A stretch of DNA of 64,000 nt from the NCBI RefSeq assembly GCF_024346975.1, contig NZ_AP024885.1:434001-498000 (forward strand), in the 5' to 3' direction. Below the pieces are notes generated by a model. The model had not been told where the DNA came from, searched no databases, and saw nothing but the letters and a program-made list of their open reading frames with translations. This stretch comes from Vibrio neonatus. Its GTDB lineage: Bacteria > Pseudomonadota > Gammaproteobacteria > Enterobacterales > Vibrionaceae. Shown in pieces: positions 18,584-29,978 of this stretch (its first letter is position 1; every line of letters starts with the position of its first letter). The translations under genes were made by a program, and so were the position numbers.

Positions 18584-20323
18584 ATGATCGAAATAAAACG
18601 CCGTCCTCTTGCGGATATCTCAAGCCTGCCCACTTCTTTATCTGCACTGATGAGACGCATTTATGCGGCTCGCGGAATTGAATCCATCTCGCAACTAGAG
18701 CGAGGCGCAAAGGGCTTGCTAGCTCCGCAAAAGCTATTTGGTATCGAGTCCGCCGCAGAGTTGTTGTTTACTGCTATTCAAAACAATAAGCGCATTATTG
18801 TGGTGGGGGATTTTGATGCCGATGGCGCAACATCTTCGGCGTTATCGGTTATGGCGCTGCGCATGCTAGGCTCGAATAACGTTGATTATTTGGTGCCAAA
18901 CCGTTTTGAAGATGGCTATGGCCTTAGCCCTGAAGTAGTGGAACAAGCAATTGAGATGGGCGTTGATGTAATTATGACGGTCGATAACGGCGTTTCCTCC
19001 ATTGAAGGGGTACGTTTTGCCAAAGACAATGGTCTTCAGGTACTGGTGACTGATCACCACTTGCCGGGACATGTCTTGCCCAATGCCGATGCTATGGTAA
19101 ACCCAAATTTAAACGAATGTGGTTTCCCGTCTAAATCATTAGCCGGTGTTGGAGTGGCGTTTTATCTGATGATTGCGCTGCGAGCATTGATGCGCAAAAA
19201 AGGCTGGTTTACACAAATGGGCATTGCCGAGCCCAATCTTACTGAGTTTTTAGATCTGGTGGCGCTAGGTACGGTGGCTGACGTAGTGGCATTAGATGAG
19301 AACAATCGCATACTGGTGCATCAAGGTCTGCAGCGCATTCGCGCCGGACATGGCCGCCCAGGTATACAAGCTTTAATCGAAGTGTCGAAACGAACCCCAG
19401 GCCGTTTGGTTGCCTCTGATTTTGGTTTTGCTTTAGGCCCTAGAATCAATGCCGCAGGACGATTGGATGACATGTCATTTGGGGTTGAGTTGTTAATGAG
19501 TAACAACATTCATGCCGCAAGACGCATGGCTACCGAATTAGATGCTCTCAATATTACTCGCCGCGAAATTGAAGAGGGCATGAAGCAAGAAGCGATGGCG
19601 TTTTGTGAGCGAATTCAATTTAGCAAAGACCAAGAGATGCCTTATGGTATCACCTTGTTCCAACATGATTGGCACCAAGGGGTGATCGGCATTTTAGCTT
19701 CCCGCATTAAAGATCAATTCCATCGTCCTGTGATTGCTTTTGCCGATGGCGGAGACGGCTTAATTAAAGGCTCGTGTCGCTCTATTAAAGGGCTGCACAT
19801 GCGTGATGCACTCGATAAAATCGACGTGCAGAATCCCGGACTTATTTTAAAATTTGGTGGGCATGCCATGGCGGCAGGTTTAACCATTAAAGAGCAAGAT
19901 TTTAAACAGTTTAGTGAACTGTTTGATAAAGCTGTACGCGATGAAGTGGGTGAAGATGCCCTAAAAGGTATTGTGCTTTCAGATGGTGAATTAACACCCG
20001 AAGAGTTTTCCATGCACACGGCGATGGAGATCCGCAACGGTGGCCCTTGGGGACAAGCATTCCCTGAACCGATTTTTGATGGTGAATTTAAAGTTTTGCA
20101 TCAGAAATTGGTCGGTGAAAAACACCTTAAATTAATGCTTGAACCTCTGCATAAATCCCATGGCACCAACATTATGGTGGATGCGATTGCCTTTAATGTA
20201 GATTTGCGCCGCTGGCCTGATCCAGCCACTACCAAAGTACGCATGGCATATCGTCTTGATATCAATGAGTTTAGAGGTAATCAGTCATTGCAACTGATGG
20301 TTGAGCATATTGATGTCGCCTAG
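18584..20323 (+). CDS. recJ: Single-stranded-DNA-specific exonuclease RecJ
   Basis: 5'-3' ssDNA exonuclease of the DHH superfamily, working in RecF-pathway recombination, mismatch repair and base excision repair. It has 579 residues (E. coli 577). DHH-family metal motifs are visible: VVGDFDADGATSSAL (motif I), MTVDNGVSS (II), LVTDHHLPG (III), LVALGTVADVVAL (IV), and the DHHA1 part with LKFGGHAMAAGLTI. The C-terminal OB-type segment ends NEFRGNQSLQLMVEHID, the usual end. The start ATG is 27 bp after the dsbC terminator; prfB follows after about 117 bp. Confidence 0.96.
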   Translation: MIEIKRRPLADISSLPTSLSALMRRIYAARGIESISQLERGAKGLLAPQKLFGIESAAELLFTAIQNNKRIIVVGDFDADGATSSALSVMALRMLGSNNVDYLVPNRFEDGYGLSPEVVEQAIEMGVDVIMTVDNGVSSIEGVRFAKDNGLQVLVTDHHLPGHVLPNADAMVNPNLNECGFPSKSLAGVGVAFYLMIALRALMRKKGWFTQMGIAEPNLTEFLDLVALGTVADVVALDENNRILVHQGLQRIRAGHGRPGIQALIEVSKRTPGRLVASDFGFALGPRINAAGRLDDMSFGVELLMSNNIHAARRMATELDALNITRREIEEGMKQEAMAFCERIQFSKDQEMPYGITLFQHDWHQGVIGILASRIKDQFHRPVIAFADGGDGLIKGSCRSIKGLHMRDALDKIDVQNPGLILKFGGHAMAAGLTIKEQDFKQFSELFDKAVRDEVGEDALKGIVLSDGELTPEEFSMHTAMEIRNGGPWGQAFPEPIFDGEFKVLHQKLVGEKHLKLMLEPLHKSHGTNIMVDAIAFNVDLRRWPDPATTKVRMAYRLDINEFRGNQSLQLMVEHIDVA

Positions 20324-20440
20324 TACGGTCATTGTTGTTTCTTATCAAGAGAATTGACTATCTTTAAAATATTTCTGTATCTTGCTCACATTTTTGAGTA
20401 AAATTCCGCGGTTATTTTCTATTCAAAGTATTGGCCAATA

Positions 20441-21539
20441 ATGTTTGAAATCAATCCGATCAAAAACCGCCTACAGGATGTGTCTGAACGCACTAATGTC
20501 CTGAGGGGGTACCTTTGACTATGACGCTAAGAAAGAGCGTCTAGAAGAGGTAAATGCAGAACTTGAACAACCGGATGTATGGAATGAACCTGAGCGCGCT
20601 CAAGCGTTAGGTAAAGAACGTGCATCACTAGAAGCTGTCGTTGAAACCATTGATTTACTAGATCAAGGTGTCGAAGATGTGGATGGCTTGCTAGAGTTAG
20701 CGGTTGAAGAAGAAGACCAAGAAACTTTTGATGAAATCGAGCCTGAACTGGCTGAGCTGGAAACTAAACTGAACAAGTTAGAATTCCGCCGCATGTTCTC
20801 TGGCGACCATGATGCTTCTGATTGCTACATCGATTTGCAATCAGGCTCTGGTGGTACAGAAGCGCAAGATTGGACTTCAATGATGCTGCGTATGTACTTA
20901 CGTTGGGCGGAAGCGAAAGGCTTTAAAGTTGAAGTTATCGAAGTGTCTGACGGTGATGTTGCTGGCCTTAAAGGCGCAACAGTGCGCGTTGCGGGCGAAT
21001 ACGCTTATGGTTGGCTTCGTACTGAAACTGGTGTACACCGTTTAGTGCGTAAATCACCATTTGATTCGAGCGGTCGTCGCCACACCTCATTTGCTTCTGC
21101 ATTTATTTACCCTGAGATTGATGACAACATTAAGATCGATATTAACCCATCAGATCTTCGCATTGACGTATACCGCGCCTCTGGTGCTGGTGGTCAGCAC
21201 GTTAACACCACTGAGTCTGCGGTACGTATTACGCACGTACCAACCAATATCGTGGTTCAATGTCAGAATGACCGTTCTCAGCATAAAAACAAAGACCAAG
21301 CAATGAAGCAACTACGCGCAAAATTGTTTGAGTTTGAATTGCAAAAGCAAAATGCTGAGAAACAAGCAAACGAAGATGCTAAATCCGACATCGGATGGGG
21401 CAGCCAAATTCGCTCATACGTACTGGATGATTCTCGTATCAAGGATCTTCGTACTGGTGTAGAAAACAGAAATACGCAAGCCGTTTTAGACGGCGACCTA
21501 GACAAATTTATCGAAGCCAGCCTTAAGTCTGGACTGTAA
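20441..21539 (+). CDS. prfB: Peptide chain release factor 2, with programmed +1 frameshift
   Basis: RF2 ends translation at UGA and UAA. The ATG at 20441 opens [20 protein letters not shown] and reaches an in-frame TGA at 20516-20518 after 25 codons. Skipping T20516 (CTT-T-GAC) continues without a stop to 21539, giving 365 residues, the family length. The frameshift site AGGGGG-TAC-CTT-TGA has the usual internal SD-like sequence and the CUU-U slip codon. RF2 motifs follow: the QDWTSMML region and GGQ loop ([13 protein letters not shown]). The gene is intact; the apparent frameshift is autoregulatory. lysS follows 12 bp later, as in E. coli. Confidence 0.97.
20503..20519 (+). promoter_or_regulatory. 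prfB programmed frameshift site
   Basis: SD-like AGGGGG (20504-20509), slip codon CTT (20513-20515), TGA (20516-20518) followed by C. A low RF2 level lets the ribosome pause at TGA and slip +1. It has the same arrangement as the E. coli site. Confidence 0.95.
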
Positions 21540-21551
21540 TAAGGGTTAAAT

Positions 21552-23057
21552 ATGACTGAGCAAGTTCAAATTGATGAAAACAAACTGATTGCAGAGCGCC
21601 GCGCGAAATTAGATTCAATCCGCAAGGAGTGCAAGGCAAACGGTCACCCTAATGACTTCCGTCGTGACAGCCTAGCCGGTGATCTTCAAGCACAGTTTGG
21701 TGAGAAAACCAAAGAAGAGTTAGAAGAACTGAACCATGTAGTGGCTGTTGCAGGTCGCATCATGGCAAAACGTGGTCCTTTCTTAGTGATCCAAGAAACT
21801 TCTGGCCGTATCCAAGGTTACGCTGCTAAAGACGTACAAAAAGCGCTTAAAGCACAGTACCAAGGTCTTGATATCGGTGACATTATCGGTATTAAAGGTG
21901 CGCTGCATAAATCAGGTAAAGGCGATCTTTACGTGAACATGGAAGAGTACGAATTGCTGACTAAAGCGCTTCGTCCACTACCAGAAAAATTCCACGGTCT
22001 AACTGACCAAGAGATGCGTTACCGTCAACGTTACGTTGATTTGATCGTAAACGAAGATTCTCGTCATGCGTTTATTATTCGCTCTAAACTAGTGTCTGCT
22101 ATTCGTAACTTTATGAGCGGTAAAGGCTACCTAGAAGTAGAAACGCCAATGATGCACGTGATTCCTGGCGGCGCAACCGCACGTCCATTTATCACTCACC
22201 ACAACGCACTTGATATCGACATGTACCTACGTGTTGCACCAGAGCTTTACCTGAAGCGTTTGGTAGTGGGTGGCTTTGACCGTGTATTTGAGATCAACCG
22301 TAACTTCCGTAACGAAGGTCTTTCTCCACGTCACAACCCAGAATTCACTATGATGGAATTCTACCAAGCTTACTCTGACTACAAAGATCTAATGGATCTG
22401 ACTGAAGAGATGCTAAGCACAGTAGCGGTTGAAGTTCTTGGTTCAACAGCAATGCCTTACGGCGATGAAACGGTTGAGTTTGGTGGCAAATATGCACGTA
22501 TGAGCATGTTTGAAGCGATTAAACAATACAACCCAGATCATGCTGAAATTCAAGCAATGACCGAAGAAGACATTCAAGACCGTGACAAGATGGTGGCGAT
22601 TGCAAAATCTGTTCACGTTCAAGTCGAAACGTTCTGGACTTGTGGTCAACTTCTTGAAGAGATCTTTGGTGAAACGGCTGAGCCTCAACTGATTCAACCT
22701 ACTTTCATTACTGGCTACCCAGCGGACATCTCTCCACTGGCGCGTCGTAGTGACAGCAACCCATTCTTCACTGACCGTTTTGAGTTCTTTATCGGTGGTC
22801 GTGAAGTGGCAAATGGTTTCTCTGAGCTTAATGATGCAGAAGACCAAGATGCGCGTTTTAAAGCGCAAGTTGATGCAAAAGATGCGGGTGATGATGAAGC
22901 AATGTACTACGATGCAGACTACATTACTGCACTAGAGCATGGTCTACCACCAACAGCAGGCCAAGGTATTGGTATCGATCGTCTAGCGATGCTATTTACT
23001 AACACGCACACTATTCGTGACGTGATTCTATTCCCTGCAATGCGCCCACAACAATAA
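21552..23057 (+). CDS. lysS: Lysyl-tRNA synthetase (class II)
   Basis: Charges tRNA-Lys. It has 501 residues, close to E. coli LysS (505). The N-terminal OB-fold anticodon-binding domain occupies roughly residues 60-150. Class II motifs follow: motif 1 ([21 protein letters not shown] region), motif 2 ([20 protein letters not shown]), and motif 3 ([14 protein letters not shown]). It is co-directional with prfB 12 bp upstream and probably co-transcribed. A strong terminator follows. The cognate tRNA-Lys lies in the rRNA operon of this window. Confidence 0.97.
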   Translation: MTEQVQIDENKLIAERRAKLDSIRKECKANGHPNDFRRDSLAGDLQAQFGEKTKEELEELNHVVAVAGRIMAKRGPFLVIQETSGRIQGYAAKDVQKALKAQYQGLDIGDIIGIKGALHKSGKGDLYVNMEEYELLTKALRPLPEKFHGLTDQEMRYRQRYVDLIVNEDSRHAFIIRSKLVSAIRNFMSGKGYLEVETPMMHVIPGGATARPFITHHNALDIDMYLRVAPELYLKRLVVGGFDRVFEINRNFRNEGLSPRHNPEFTMMEFYQAYSDYKDLMDLTEEMLSTVAVEVLGSTAMPYGDETVEFGGKYARMSMFEAIKQYNPDHAEIQAMTEEDIQDRDKMVAIAKSVHVQVETFWTCGQLLEEIFGETAEPQLIQPTFITGYPADISPLARRSDSNPFFTDRFEFFIGGREVANGFSELNDAEDQDARFKAQVDAKDAGDDEAMYYDADYITALEHGLPPTAGQGIGIDRLAMLFTNTHTIRDVILFPAMRPQQ

Positions 23058-23093
23058 CCGCTGTTGCAGTAGCGCGTTAACATAACAACGATG

Positions 23094-23124
23094 AAGCCAC
23101 ATCATTACTGATGTGGCTTTTTTT
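23094..23124 (+). terminator. lysS terminator
   Basis: AAGCCACATCA, loop TTAC, TGATGTGGCTTTTTTT: strong stem and T7. It overlaps the stop codon of the convergent CBS-domain gene by 2 bp. Confidence 0.9.
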
Positions 23125-23566
23125 ATGTGCCTACTTCAACCGGTTCCACTTCTTCTTGCAGTTCTAATAAGTTAATGGCAATCGTCACAAAGTCACTGTC
23201 AGTGATAATGCCTACCAGTTTTCCATTTTCCACTACTGGCAAACAGCCTACTTTGCGTTTTTGGATCATTAAGGCGCTTTCTTTTAGACCCGCATAAGGG
23301 CTGACCGTAATGACGTTTTTCGACATTGCTTGGTTAAGGGGCGTATGCAGAGTGTAGTTATTGCTTTCTGCGCCAGCTTGCAAGTTTGAGTCTTGAGCGG
23401 CGAGTATGTCTCTGTGTGTGACAAGGCCGAGTAACTTGTCATCCACATCAACCACAGGTACGTGTCTAACTTCGTGTTCGGTCATGAGCTTTTGTGCATC
23501 GGCAAGGGTGTTGGAACGCAACAGTGTATAGGGGTTGCGAGTCATAAGATCGACAATTTTTATCAT
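23123..23566 (-). CDS. CBS-domain protein
   Basis: A 147-residue cytoplasmic protein made almost entirely of two CBS motifs (roughly residues 5-60 and 75-135), which together form one Bateman module that binds adenosyl nucleotides. Typical CBS sequences are visible: DLMTRNPYTLLRSNTLADA, VRHVPVVD, LLGLVTHRDIL, and KVGCLPVVENGKLVGIITDSDF. There is no attached enzyme or channel domain, so it probably acts as a nucleotide-sensing partner of another protein. GGAG stands about 7 bp before the ATG. Function unknown. Confidence 0.9.
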   Translation of the reverse strand: MIKIVDLMTRNPYTLLRSNTLADAQKLMTEHEVRHVPVVDVDDKLLGLVTHRDILAAQDSNLQAGAESNNYTLHTPLNQAMSKNVITVSPYAGLKESALMIQKRKVGCLPVVENGKLVGIITDSDFVTIAINLLELQEEVEPVEVGT

Positions 23567-23730
23567 AATGATCTCCTAGCAAGTTCCGAAGTAATACATC
23601 TGATTTAACTATAGTAATCAGGGCGTATTTTTACTTTGATTTACTCCTAACATTTGAGCAAATTCGTTGCTTTTCTTTACCGAGCTTAATTAATTCTCTT
23701 GTTACACAGCCTTGAATTACGGGTGTTTTT

Positions 23731-23746
23731 TGTGATCTTGATCGCA
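23731..23746 (+). promoter_or_regulatory. Candidate CRP site upstream of the secreted protease
   Basis: TGTGATCTTGATCGCA matches TGTGA-N6-TCACA with one mismatch. A -10-like GATAAC at 23767-23772 would put the start near 23779, with the CRP site centred close to -41, a class II position. Inferred only. Confidence 0.5.
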
Positions 23747-23791
23747 ACTAACAATTGTTTGCTGAGGATAACTACTTTTTTGTAACAGCCT

Positions 23792-23855
23792 ATTCCATTT
23801 TTAAACGGGGTAGTGACGATTTTGTCAGCTAGTTGCAGATGTTTAAAAATGGAAT
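23792..23855 (+). promoter_or_regulatory. 15-bp inverted repeat masking the protease ribosome binding site
   Basis: ATTCCATTTTTAAAC (23792-23806) is perfectly complementary to GTTTAAAAATGGAAT (23841-23855), with a 34-base loop. The 3' arm contains the SD-like GGA at 23851, and the start codons at 23858/23861 follow directly. The stem is mostly A-U, as in RNA thermometers. Confidence 0.6.
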
Positions 23856-23860
23856 TAATG

Positions 23861-25048
23861 ATGAATAAATGGATTTTATCGACCATAGGCTTATCAATGG
23901 TCACCGGAGCCCAAGCGGTTACATTGGGTGATGATGTGTTCGATGCTGAGTATCGAGTCACCATTCGCTCCAGTCATATGGCGGAATTTCCGTTATGTAG
24001 CGGTACTTTGATTCGTGATCAATGGATTTTAACCGCAGCGCACTGTGTGGTATTTCCCGGTGAAGATGGTACAAATGCGGGTGATTACTATGTCGCTCGA
24101 CCCGGAGAGCTCACCATTACGCATAGCGCGGCTAATTTAGAGTCTGATATTAGTGATGACATCACCAACTTTGTGGATGTATCGCATGTGGTGGTGCACA
24201 GTGATTATCAAAGGCTAAGTAGTGTCGAAGTAACCAATGGTGATGTTGAACAAATCAATACTGAGCTCTCTAACGATATTGCTTTGTTGAGGATCAAATA
24301 TCCGTTACCCGATATTACCCCTGCAACCTTAGCCAGTCCTGACGTGATGGCTGCACTTGAACTTGAGTTAATTTCTCAGTGGCCAACAGAAAGTAATGTG
24401 GCGAAGCCAGAAAATGTGCAAGTGCACGGCTGGGGCAGTACCGATGTGTATGACCCTTGGGGAGATACCGTAGAGCTGCAACTGCAAACCACATCCCAAG
24501 CGTTTTATCCCATTGATGAGTGTTTTACTCGTCTTGAAGAGGGCAAAGATGCCCCTGATTTTATTTCTTCAGCGATAGACCCAACTAAAATCTGTACCAA
24601 TCCAACTAAGCTTGAAAAATATGATGAGAACGGCAGTGTATATGGCAACTCAGCCTGTATCGGTGACTCCGGCGGTGCGTTACTGTCTAGTTTAGATGGC
24701 ACTGAGTATCAGATTGGTATTGTCAGTGGCACGCCGTTAATTTTGCCAGTTTGTGGCTCGGTGACTATCCCAAGTTTCCATACCAAAGTGTCTTACTTTT
24801 ATGATTGGATTAATCAAGTAGTGGACAGTGAAGAGCTGCCATCAGATACAGTGACTCCGCCTAATTTCATTCAAAACGCTCAATCTTCTGAGGATGACGA
24901 AGCCTTACCTGAAGAGGGAGGCTGTGATGAAAGCGAAACGGTATTTGTAGATTGTGGTGGTTCGGATTCCGATTCAGGCAGTGTGCACTATATCTGGTTA
25001 TTGTTGCTATCAGCGGTCGCCTTTAGAAGACATTTCCAACGACGTTAG
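23861..25048 (+). CDS. Secreted trypsin-like serine protease
   Basis: An S1-family protease of 395 residues. The signal peptide (MNKWILSTIGLSMV, cleavage after GAQA, about residue 19) leads to a chymotrypsin-fold domain with the full triad: H61 (LTAAHC), D139 (SNDIALLR), S270 (GDSGGAL). A Ser/Asp/Gly/Cys-rich linker precedes a C-terminal hydrophobic segment (HYIWLLLLSAVAF) ending in RRHFQRR. This resembles the GlyGly-CTERM sorting tail of Vibrio proteases such as VesB, processed by rhombosortase after type II secretion, but the glycine pair before the helix is weak. The ATGs at 23858 and 23861 are both possible starts. Translation may be controlled by the upstream hairpin. Confidence 0.88.
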   Translation: MNKWILSTIGLSMVTGAQAVTLGDDVFDAEYRVTIRSSHMAEFPLCSGTLIRDQWILTAAHCVVFPGEDGTNAGDYYVARPGELTITHSAANLESDISDDITNFVDVSHVVVHSDYQRLSSVEVTNGDVEQINTELSNDIALLRIKYPLPDITPATLASPDVMAALELELISQWPTESNVAKPENVQVHGWGSTDVYDPWGDTVELQLQTTSQAFYPIDECFTRLEEGKDAPDFISSAIDPTKICTNPTKLEKYDENGSVYGNSACIGDSGGALLSSLDGTEYQIGIVSGTPLILPVCGSVTIPSFHTKVSYFYDWINQVVDSEELPSDTVTPPNFIQNAQSSEDDEALPEEGGCDESETVFVDCGGSDSDSGSVHYIWLLLLSAVAFRRHFQRR

Positions 25049-25060
25049 ATTTACCATTTT

Positions 25061-25100
25061 GCCCTCTATTACTCGCAAATGGCGTGCAATAGAGGGCTTT
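25061..25100 (+). terminator. Probable terminator after the serine protease
   Basis: GCCCTCTATT and AATAGAGGGC flank a 17-base loop; only T3 follows, so termination may be inefficient. Confidence 0.55.
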
Positions 25101-25192
25101 AATCAACGACTTCTTTATCTTTCCTTGATCTTGTCTGGTGGCAATCTATACTAGCGCCCTGCAAAATATTTAGCCTAGGATCGTTATTCGCC

Positions 25193-26245
25193 ATGCAAGT
25201 TTCTGATTTTCATTTTGACCTACCCGATGAATTGATCGCACGTTATCCGACGCCGGATCGTACTTCGAGCCGTTTACTGCAACTGACGGGTAATAGCGGT
25301 GAGGTTCAGGATAAACACTTCACTGATATTTTAGATCTTGTTAACGAAGGAGACTTGTTGGTATTCAATAATACCCGAGTGATTCCTGCTCGTGTCTTTG
25401 GTCGTAAAGCCAGTGGCGGCAAGATTGAAGTGTTGGTTGAGCGAATGGTCGATGAACACACTGTTTTAGCGCATGTGCGTGCCTCTAAGTCTCCTAAGCC
25501 GGGGACTGAGTTGTTGCTTGGCGACAAAGATCAATACTCAGCAGTGATGGTGGCAAGACACGATGCGCTGTTTGAGATTCGTTTTACCTCAGACAAAGCC
25601 GTATTGCAGATCCTAGAAGAAGTCGGCCACATGCCACTGCCTCCTTACATTGATCGCCCTGATGAAGATTCCGATCAAGAGCGTTATCAAACTGTGTATA
25701 ACGCTAAGCCAGGCGCAGTAGCCGCCCCTACGGCTGGGCTGCATTTTGATGATGAAATCTTAGCTAAAATTAAAGCTAAAGGCGCAAAACTTGCATTCGT
25801 TACTTTGCATGTTGGCGCAGGCACATTCCAACCCGTCCGCGTTGACAACATTCTTGAACATCACATGCATGCCGAATATGTTGAAGTGACTCAAGAGGTG
25901 GTAGATGCCATCAACGAAACTAAAGCGCAAGGTGGTCGAGTCATTGCTGTGGGCACAACTTCTGTTCGCTCACTAGAAAGTGCGGCGCAAGACGCTGTGA
26001 AAAAGGGCACAGAACTTAAGCCTTTCTTTGGCGATACCGATATCTTTATCTATCCGGGTTATCAATTTCAGTTAATCGATTGCCTGCTAACTAATTTCCA
26101 CTTACCTGAATCAACTTTGATCATGTTGGTCAGTGCGTTCGCTGGATATGATAATGTTATGCAAGCCTACAAACATGCGGTTGAGCACAACTATCGTTTC
26201 TTTAGTTATGGTGATGCGATGTTTGTGACTCGTTTAGGATTATAA
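25193..26245 (+). CDS. queA: SAM:tRNA ribosyltransferase-isomerase (QueA)
   Basis: Transfers and isomerises the ribosyl part of S-adenosylmethionine to preQ1-modified tRNA, giving epoxyqueuosine at position 34. It has 350 residues (E. coli 356). Family signatures include the opening [56 protein letters not shown] ([13 protein letters not shown]), and [21 protein letters not shown]. It is followed by tgt, the enzyme of the preceding step, after a 228-bp structured gap, so the two queuosine genes are adjacent but may not share a single transcript. Confidence 0.96.
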   Translation: MQVSDFHFDLPDELIARYPTPDRTSSRLLQLTGNSGEVQDKHFTDILDLVNEGDLLVFNNTRVIPARVFGRKASGGKIEVLVERMVDEHTVLAHVRASKSPKPGTELLLGDKDQYSAVMVARHDALFEIRFTSDKAVLQILEEVGHMPLPPYIDRPDEDSDQERYQTVYNAKPGAVAAPTAGLHFDDEILAKIKAKGAKLAFVTLHVGAGTFQPVRVDNILEHHMHAEYVEVTQEVVDAINETKAQGGRVIAVGTTSVRSLESAAQDAVKKGTELKPFFGDTDIFIYPGYQFQLIDCLLTNFHLPESTLIMLVSAFAGYDNVMQAYKHAVEHNYRFFSYGDAMFVTRLGL

Positions 26246-26293
26246 ACGAAGATTTGTCGGTAAAGTCCGGCAAGTAAAAAAGCAAAGTTAGAT

Positions 26294-26400
26294 ACCGTTC
26301 TCGTTTGCTGTGAACGGTTCGATACAATTCATTTTATGAGCGGTGATAGGGTTAAGAGACTTATTGAATAAGGCTTAATCGCTAATGGCCGCTCTTTTTT
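26294..26400 (+). terminator. Structured element between queA and tgt ending in a T6 run
   Basis: Two nested hairpin sets. The first is ACCGTTC (26294-26300) with GAACGGT (26312-26318). The second pairs GAGCGG (26338-26343) with CCGCTC (26389-26394), enclosing a TTAAG / CTTATT-G-AATAAG / CTTAA stem, followed by T6 (26395-26400). It can be read as the queA terminator or as an attenuator in the tgt leader. Confidence 0.55.
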
Positions 26401-26470
26401 GGGACAAGGTAAAAGTAAGCGTGTTGTCCTAAACTAACCGTCAGATTGTTTCTCTGGCATATTGGAGTAA

Positions 26471-27607
<1,137 letters not shown>

Positions 27608-27752
27608 TAATAAATAATTAAACTGGTCATGTAATAATACAAATTACAGCGACCAATATGCGGCTTTATCGCTCAACCCTTGAAAAAGGGGCGGTGAGGC
27701 CACATTTAGTGTTATAACTTAAATTAACGAATATTTTTAAAGAGGATTTTTA

Positions 27753-28088
27753 ATGAGTTTATTTATTTCTCAAGCTCACGCAGCGACTGAAGGTGCTGCT
27801 CAAGGCGGTGGTTTCGAAATGCTGATCATGCTTGGTATGTTCGCAGTTATTTTCTACTTCATGATTTACCGTCCACAGTCTAAGCGCGCAAAAGAGCATA
27901 AAAACCTTCTTGCTTCTATGACTAAAGGCGACGAAGTTCTTACTAGTGGTGGTTTAGTAGGTAAGATCTCTTCTGTTTCAGAAGACAACGATTTTATCTC
28001 TATCGAACTAAATGCTAACAATGTAGTTGTTATCAAGAAAGACTTCGTTACTGCAGTGTTACCTAAAGGTACGCTGAAATCTCTTTAA
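27753..28088 (+). CDS. yajC: Preprotein translocase subunit YajC
   Basis: A small inner-membrane partner of SecDF in the Sec translocon. It has 111 residues with one transmembrane segment (MLIMLGMFAVIFYFMIY, about residues 24-40), followed by the cytoplasmic domain with the RPQSKRAKEHKNLL motif and the SH3-like GDEVLTSGGLVGKI. AGAGG lies 8 bp before the ATG. It ends 22 bp before secD and forms an operon with secD and secF. Confidence 0.95.
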   Translation: MSLFISQAHAATEGAAQGGGFEMLIMLGMFAVIFYFMIYRPQSKRAKEHKNLLASMTKGDEVLTSGGLVGKISSVSEDNDFISIELNANNVVVIKKDFVTAVLPKGTLKSL

Positions 28089-28110
28089 AAACAGCTAGAG
28101 GATCCTCGCT

Positions 28111-29964
28111 GTGTTAAACCGTTATCCGTTATGGAAGTACTTGATGGTCTTAATGGCCATTCTAGTAGCGGCACTGTATGCCCTTCCGAATCTTTACGGT
28201 GAAGATCCAGCCATACAAATCACAGGAGCACGTGGTGCTTCTGTTGATATGGCGACCATGGATACTATCACCAATGCTCTTGATAAAGAGAATCTATCTC
28301 ACAAGTCTGTTTCGTTAGAAAATGGCTCAATTCTAGTTCGCTTTAATGACACTGACACCCAAATTGGTGCTCGTGATGTTATTTCTGAAGCACTAGGTTC
28401 AGATGCAATTGTTGCACTTAACCTTGCCGCTTCAACTCCTAGCTGGTTAGAAAGCATTGGCGCTGCGCCAATGAAGCTTGGTCTTGACTTGCGCGGTGGT
28501 GTGCACTTCTTAATGGAAGTGGACATGGACTCTGCAATGAACAAGCTTATCTCACAGCAGGAAGAAGCCTTCCGTAGTGAGCTACGTGAAGAGAAAATTC
28601 GTTACCGTGCTATTCATGCAGGTAAAGACTCTGTAGAAGTTACATTGCGCAATGCTGAGCAACTGTCTCAAGCAGAAAGCCTTCTAAAATCAAAACACCC
28701 AGATATGTTGTTTGCTGATTCAGACAGCGACGGTCGTTTTGTACTAAGTGCTACCTTTACAGAGGCTCGTCTTACTGAAATTCGCAACTACGCTGTTGAG
28801 CAAAACATTACGATTTTGCGTAACCGTGTAAACGAACTGGGTGTTGCTGAACCTTTGGTTCAACGTCAAGGTGCAAGCCGCATCGTGGTTGAATTACCAG
28901 GTGTTCAAGACACAGCTCGCGCTAAAGAAATCTTAGGTGCTACTGCAACTCTAGAATTCCGTGAAGTTGATATGCAGGCTGATTTGTCTGCTGCGGCAAA
29001 CGGTCGTGTTCCTGCGGGCAGTGAAGTTAAGTTTGATCGTGATGGTCGCCCAGCGGTACTGAAAAAACGCGTTATTCTTGGCGGTTCAAGCATCACTGAT
29101 GCAAGCTCTAGCGCCGATGAATATGGTCGTCCTCAAGTTAACATCTCGCTAGATAGCGAAGGTGGTAGCAAGATGGCTGCATTCTCTCGCCAAAACATTG
29201 GCAAGCTGATGGCAACCGTATTTGCTGAGTACAAAGACAGTGGTAAGCGTACTCCAGAAGGCAAAGTGATTCTTAATAAACACGAAGAAGTGATCAACCA
29301 AGCGACCATTCAGTCTGCTCTAGGTCGTAGCTTCCGTATTACAGGTATCGACTCTGCTGCTGAAGCTCATAACTTAGCCTTGCTACTTCGTGCTGGTGCC
29401 TTGATTGCGCCAATCTCGATTGTAGAAGAACGTACAATTGGTCCATCAATGGGTCAGCAGAATATCGATAAAGGTGTTCAAGCTTGTATGTGGGGCATGT
29501 TAGCGGTAATGCTATTCACACTGGTTTACTACCGTAAGTTTGGTTTTATTGCCAACATGGCACTAATGGCAAACCTTGTGTTGATCATTGGTATTATGTC
29601 GATGATTCCAGGTGCGACAATGACGCTGCCGGGTATTGCCGGTATCGTATTGACCGTTGGTATGGCCGTTGATGCGAACGTACTGATCTTTGAGCGTATA
29701 CGTGAAGAGCTAAGAGAAGGACGCAGTCCTCAACAAGCGATTCACCAAGGTTACGCCAATGCCTTTAGTACGATTGCGGATGCTAACATCACAACTTTAT
29801 TAACAGCAATCATTCTGTTTGCTGTCGGTACAGGTGCGATTAAAGGCTTTGCTGTAACACTGTCTATCGGTATTTTAACTTCAATGTTTACTGCGATTAT
29901 TGGTACACGTTGTGTAGTTAACCTGCTGTATGGCGGTAAACGTGTTACTAAACTGTCGATCTAA
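28111..29964 (+). CDS. secD: Protein translocase subunit SecD
   Basis: Inner-membrane RND-type subunit that uses the proton motive force to pull preproteins out on the periplasmic side. It has 617 residues (E. coli 615) with six expected transmembrane segments: one near the start ([16 protein letters not shown]) and five after residue 450. The large periplasmic loop carries [27 protein letters not shown] and the P1-head region. Conserved TM4 motif [17 protein letters not shown] is present. The start is GTG at 28111 ([10 protein letters not shown]), as in E. coli; GAGG stands 9 bp upstream. secF follows 14 bp later. Confidence 0.96.
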   Translation: MLNRYPLWKYLMVLMAILVAALYALPNLYGEDPAIQITGARGASVDMATMDTITNALDKENLSHKSVSLENGSILVRFNDTDTQIGARDVISEALGSDAIVALNLAASTPSWLESIGAAPMKLGLDLRGGVHFLMEVDMDSAMNKLISQQEEAFRSELREEKIRYRAIHAGKDSVEVTLRNAEQLSQAESLLKSKHPDMLFADSDSDGRFVLSATFTEARLTEIRNYAVEQNITILRNRVNELGVAEPLVQRQGASRIVVELPGVQDTARAKEILGATATLEFREVDMQADLSAAANGRVPAGSEVKFDRDGRPAVLKKRVILGGSSITDASSSADEYGRPQVNISLDSEGGSKMAAFSRQNIGKLMATVFAEYKDSGKRTPEGKVILNKHEEVINQATIQSALGRSFRITGIDSAAEAHNLALLLRAGALIAPISIVEERTIGPSMGQQNIDKGVQACMWGMLAVMLFTLVYYRKFGFIANMALMANLVLIIGIMSMIPGATMTLPGIAGIVLTVGMAVDANVLIFERIREELREGRSPQQAIHQGYANAFSTIADANITTLLTAIILFAVGTGAIKGFAVTLSIGILTSMFTAIIGTRCVVNLLYGGKRVTKLSI

Positions 29965-29978
29965 TTGAAGGTATTTCC

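Noticed and set aside
20679-21539. A separate, shortened prfB starting at an internal ATG
   Set aside because: The true gene starts at 20441 and reads through the programmed +1 frameshift; the internal ATG has no SD and the shorter product would lack the N-terminal domain.
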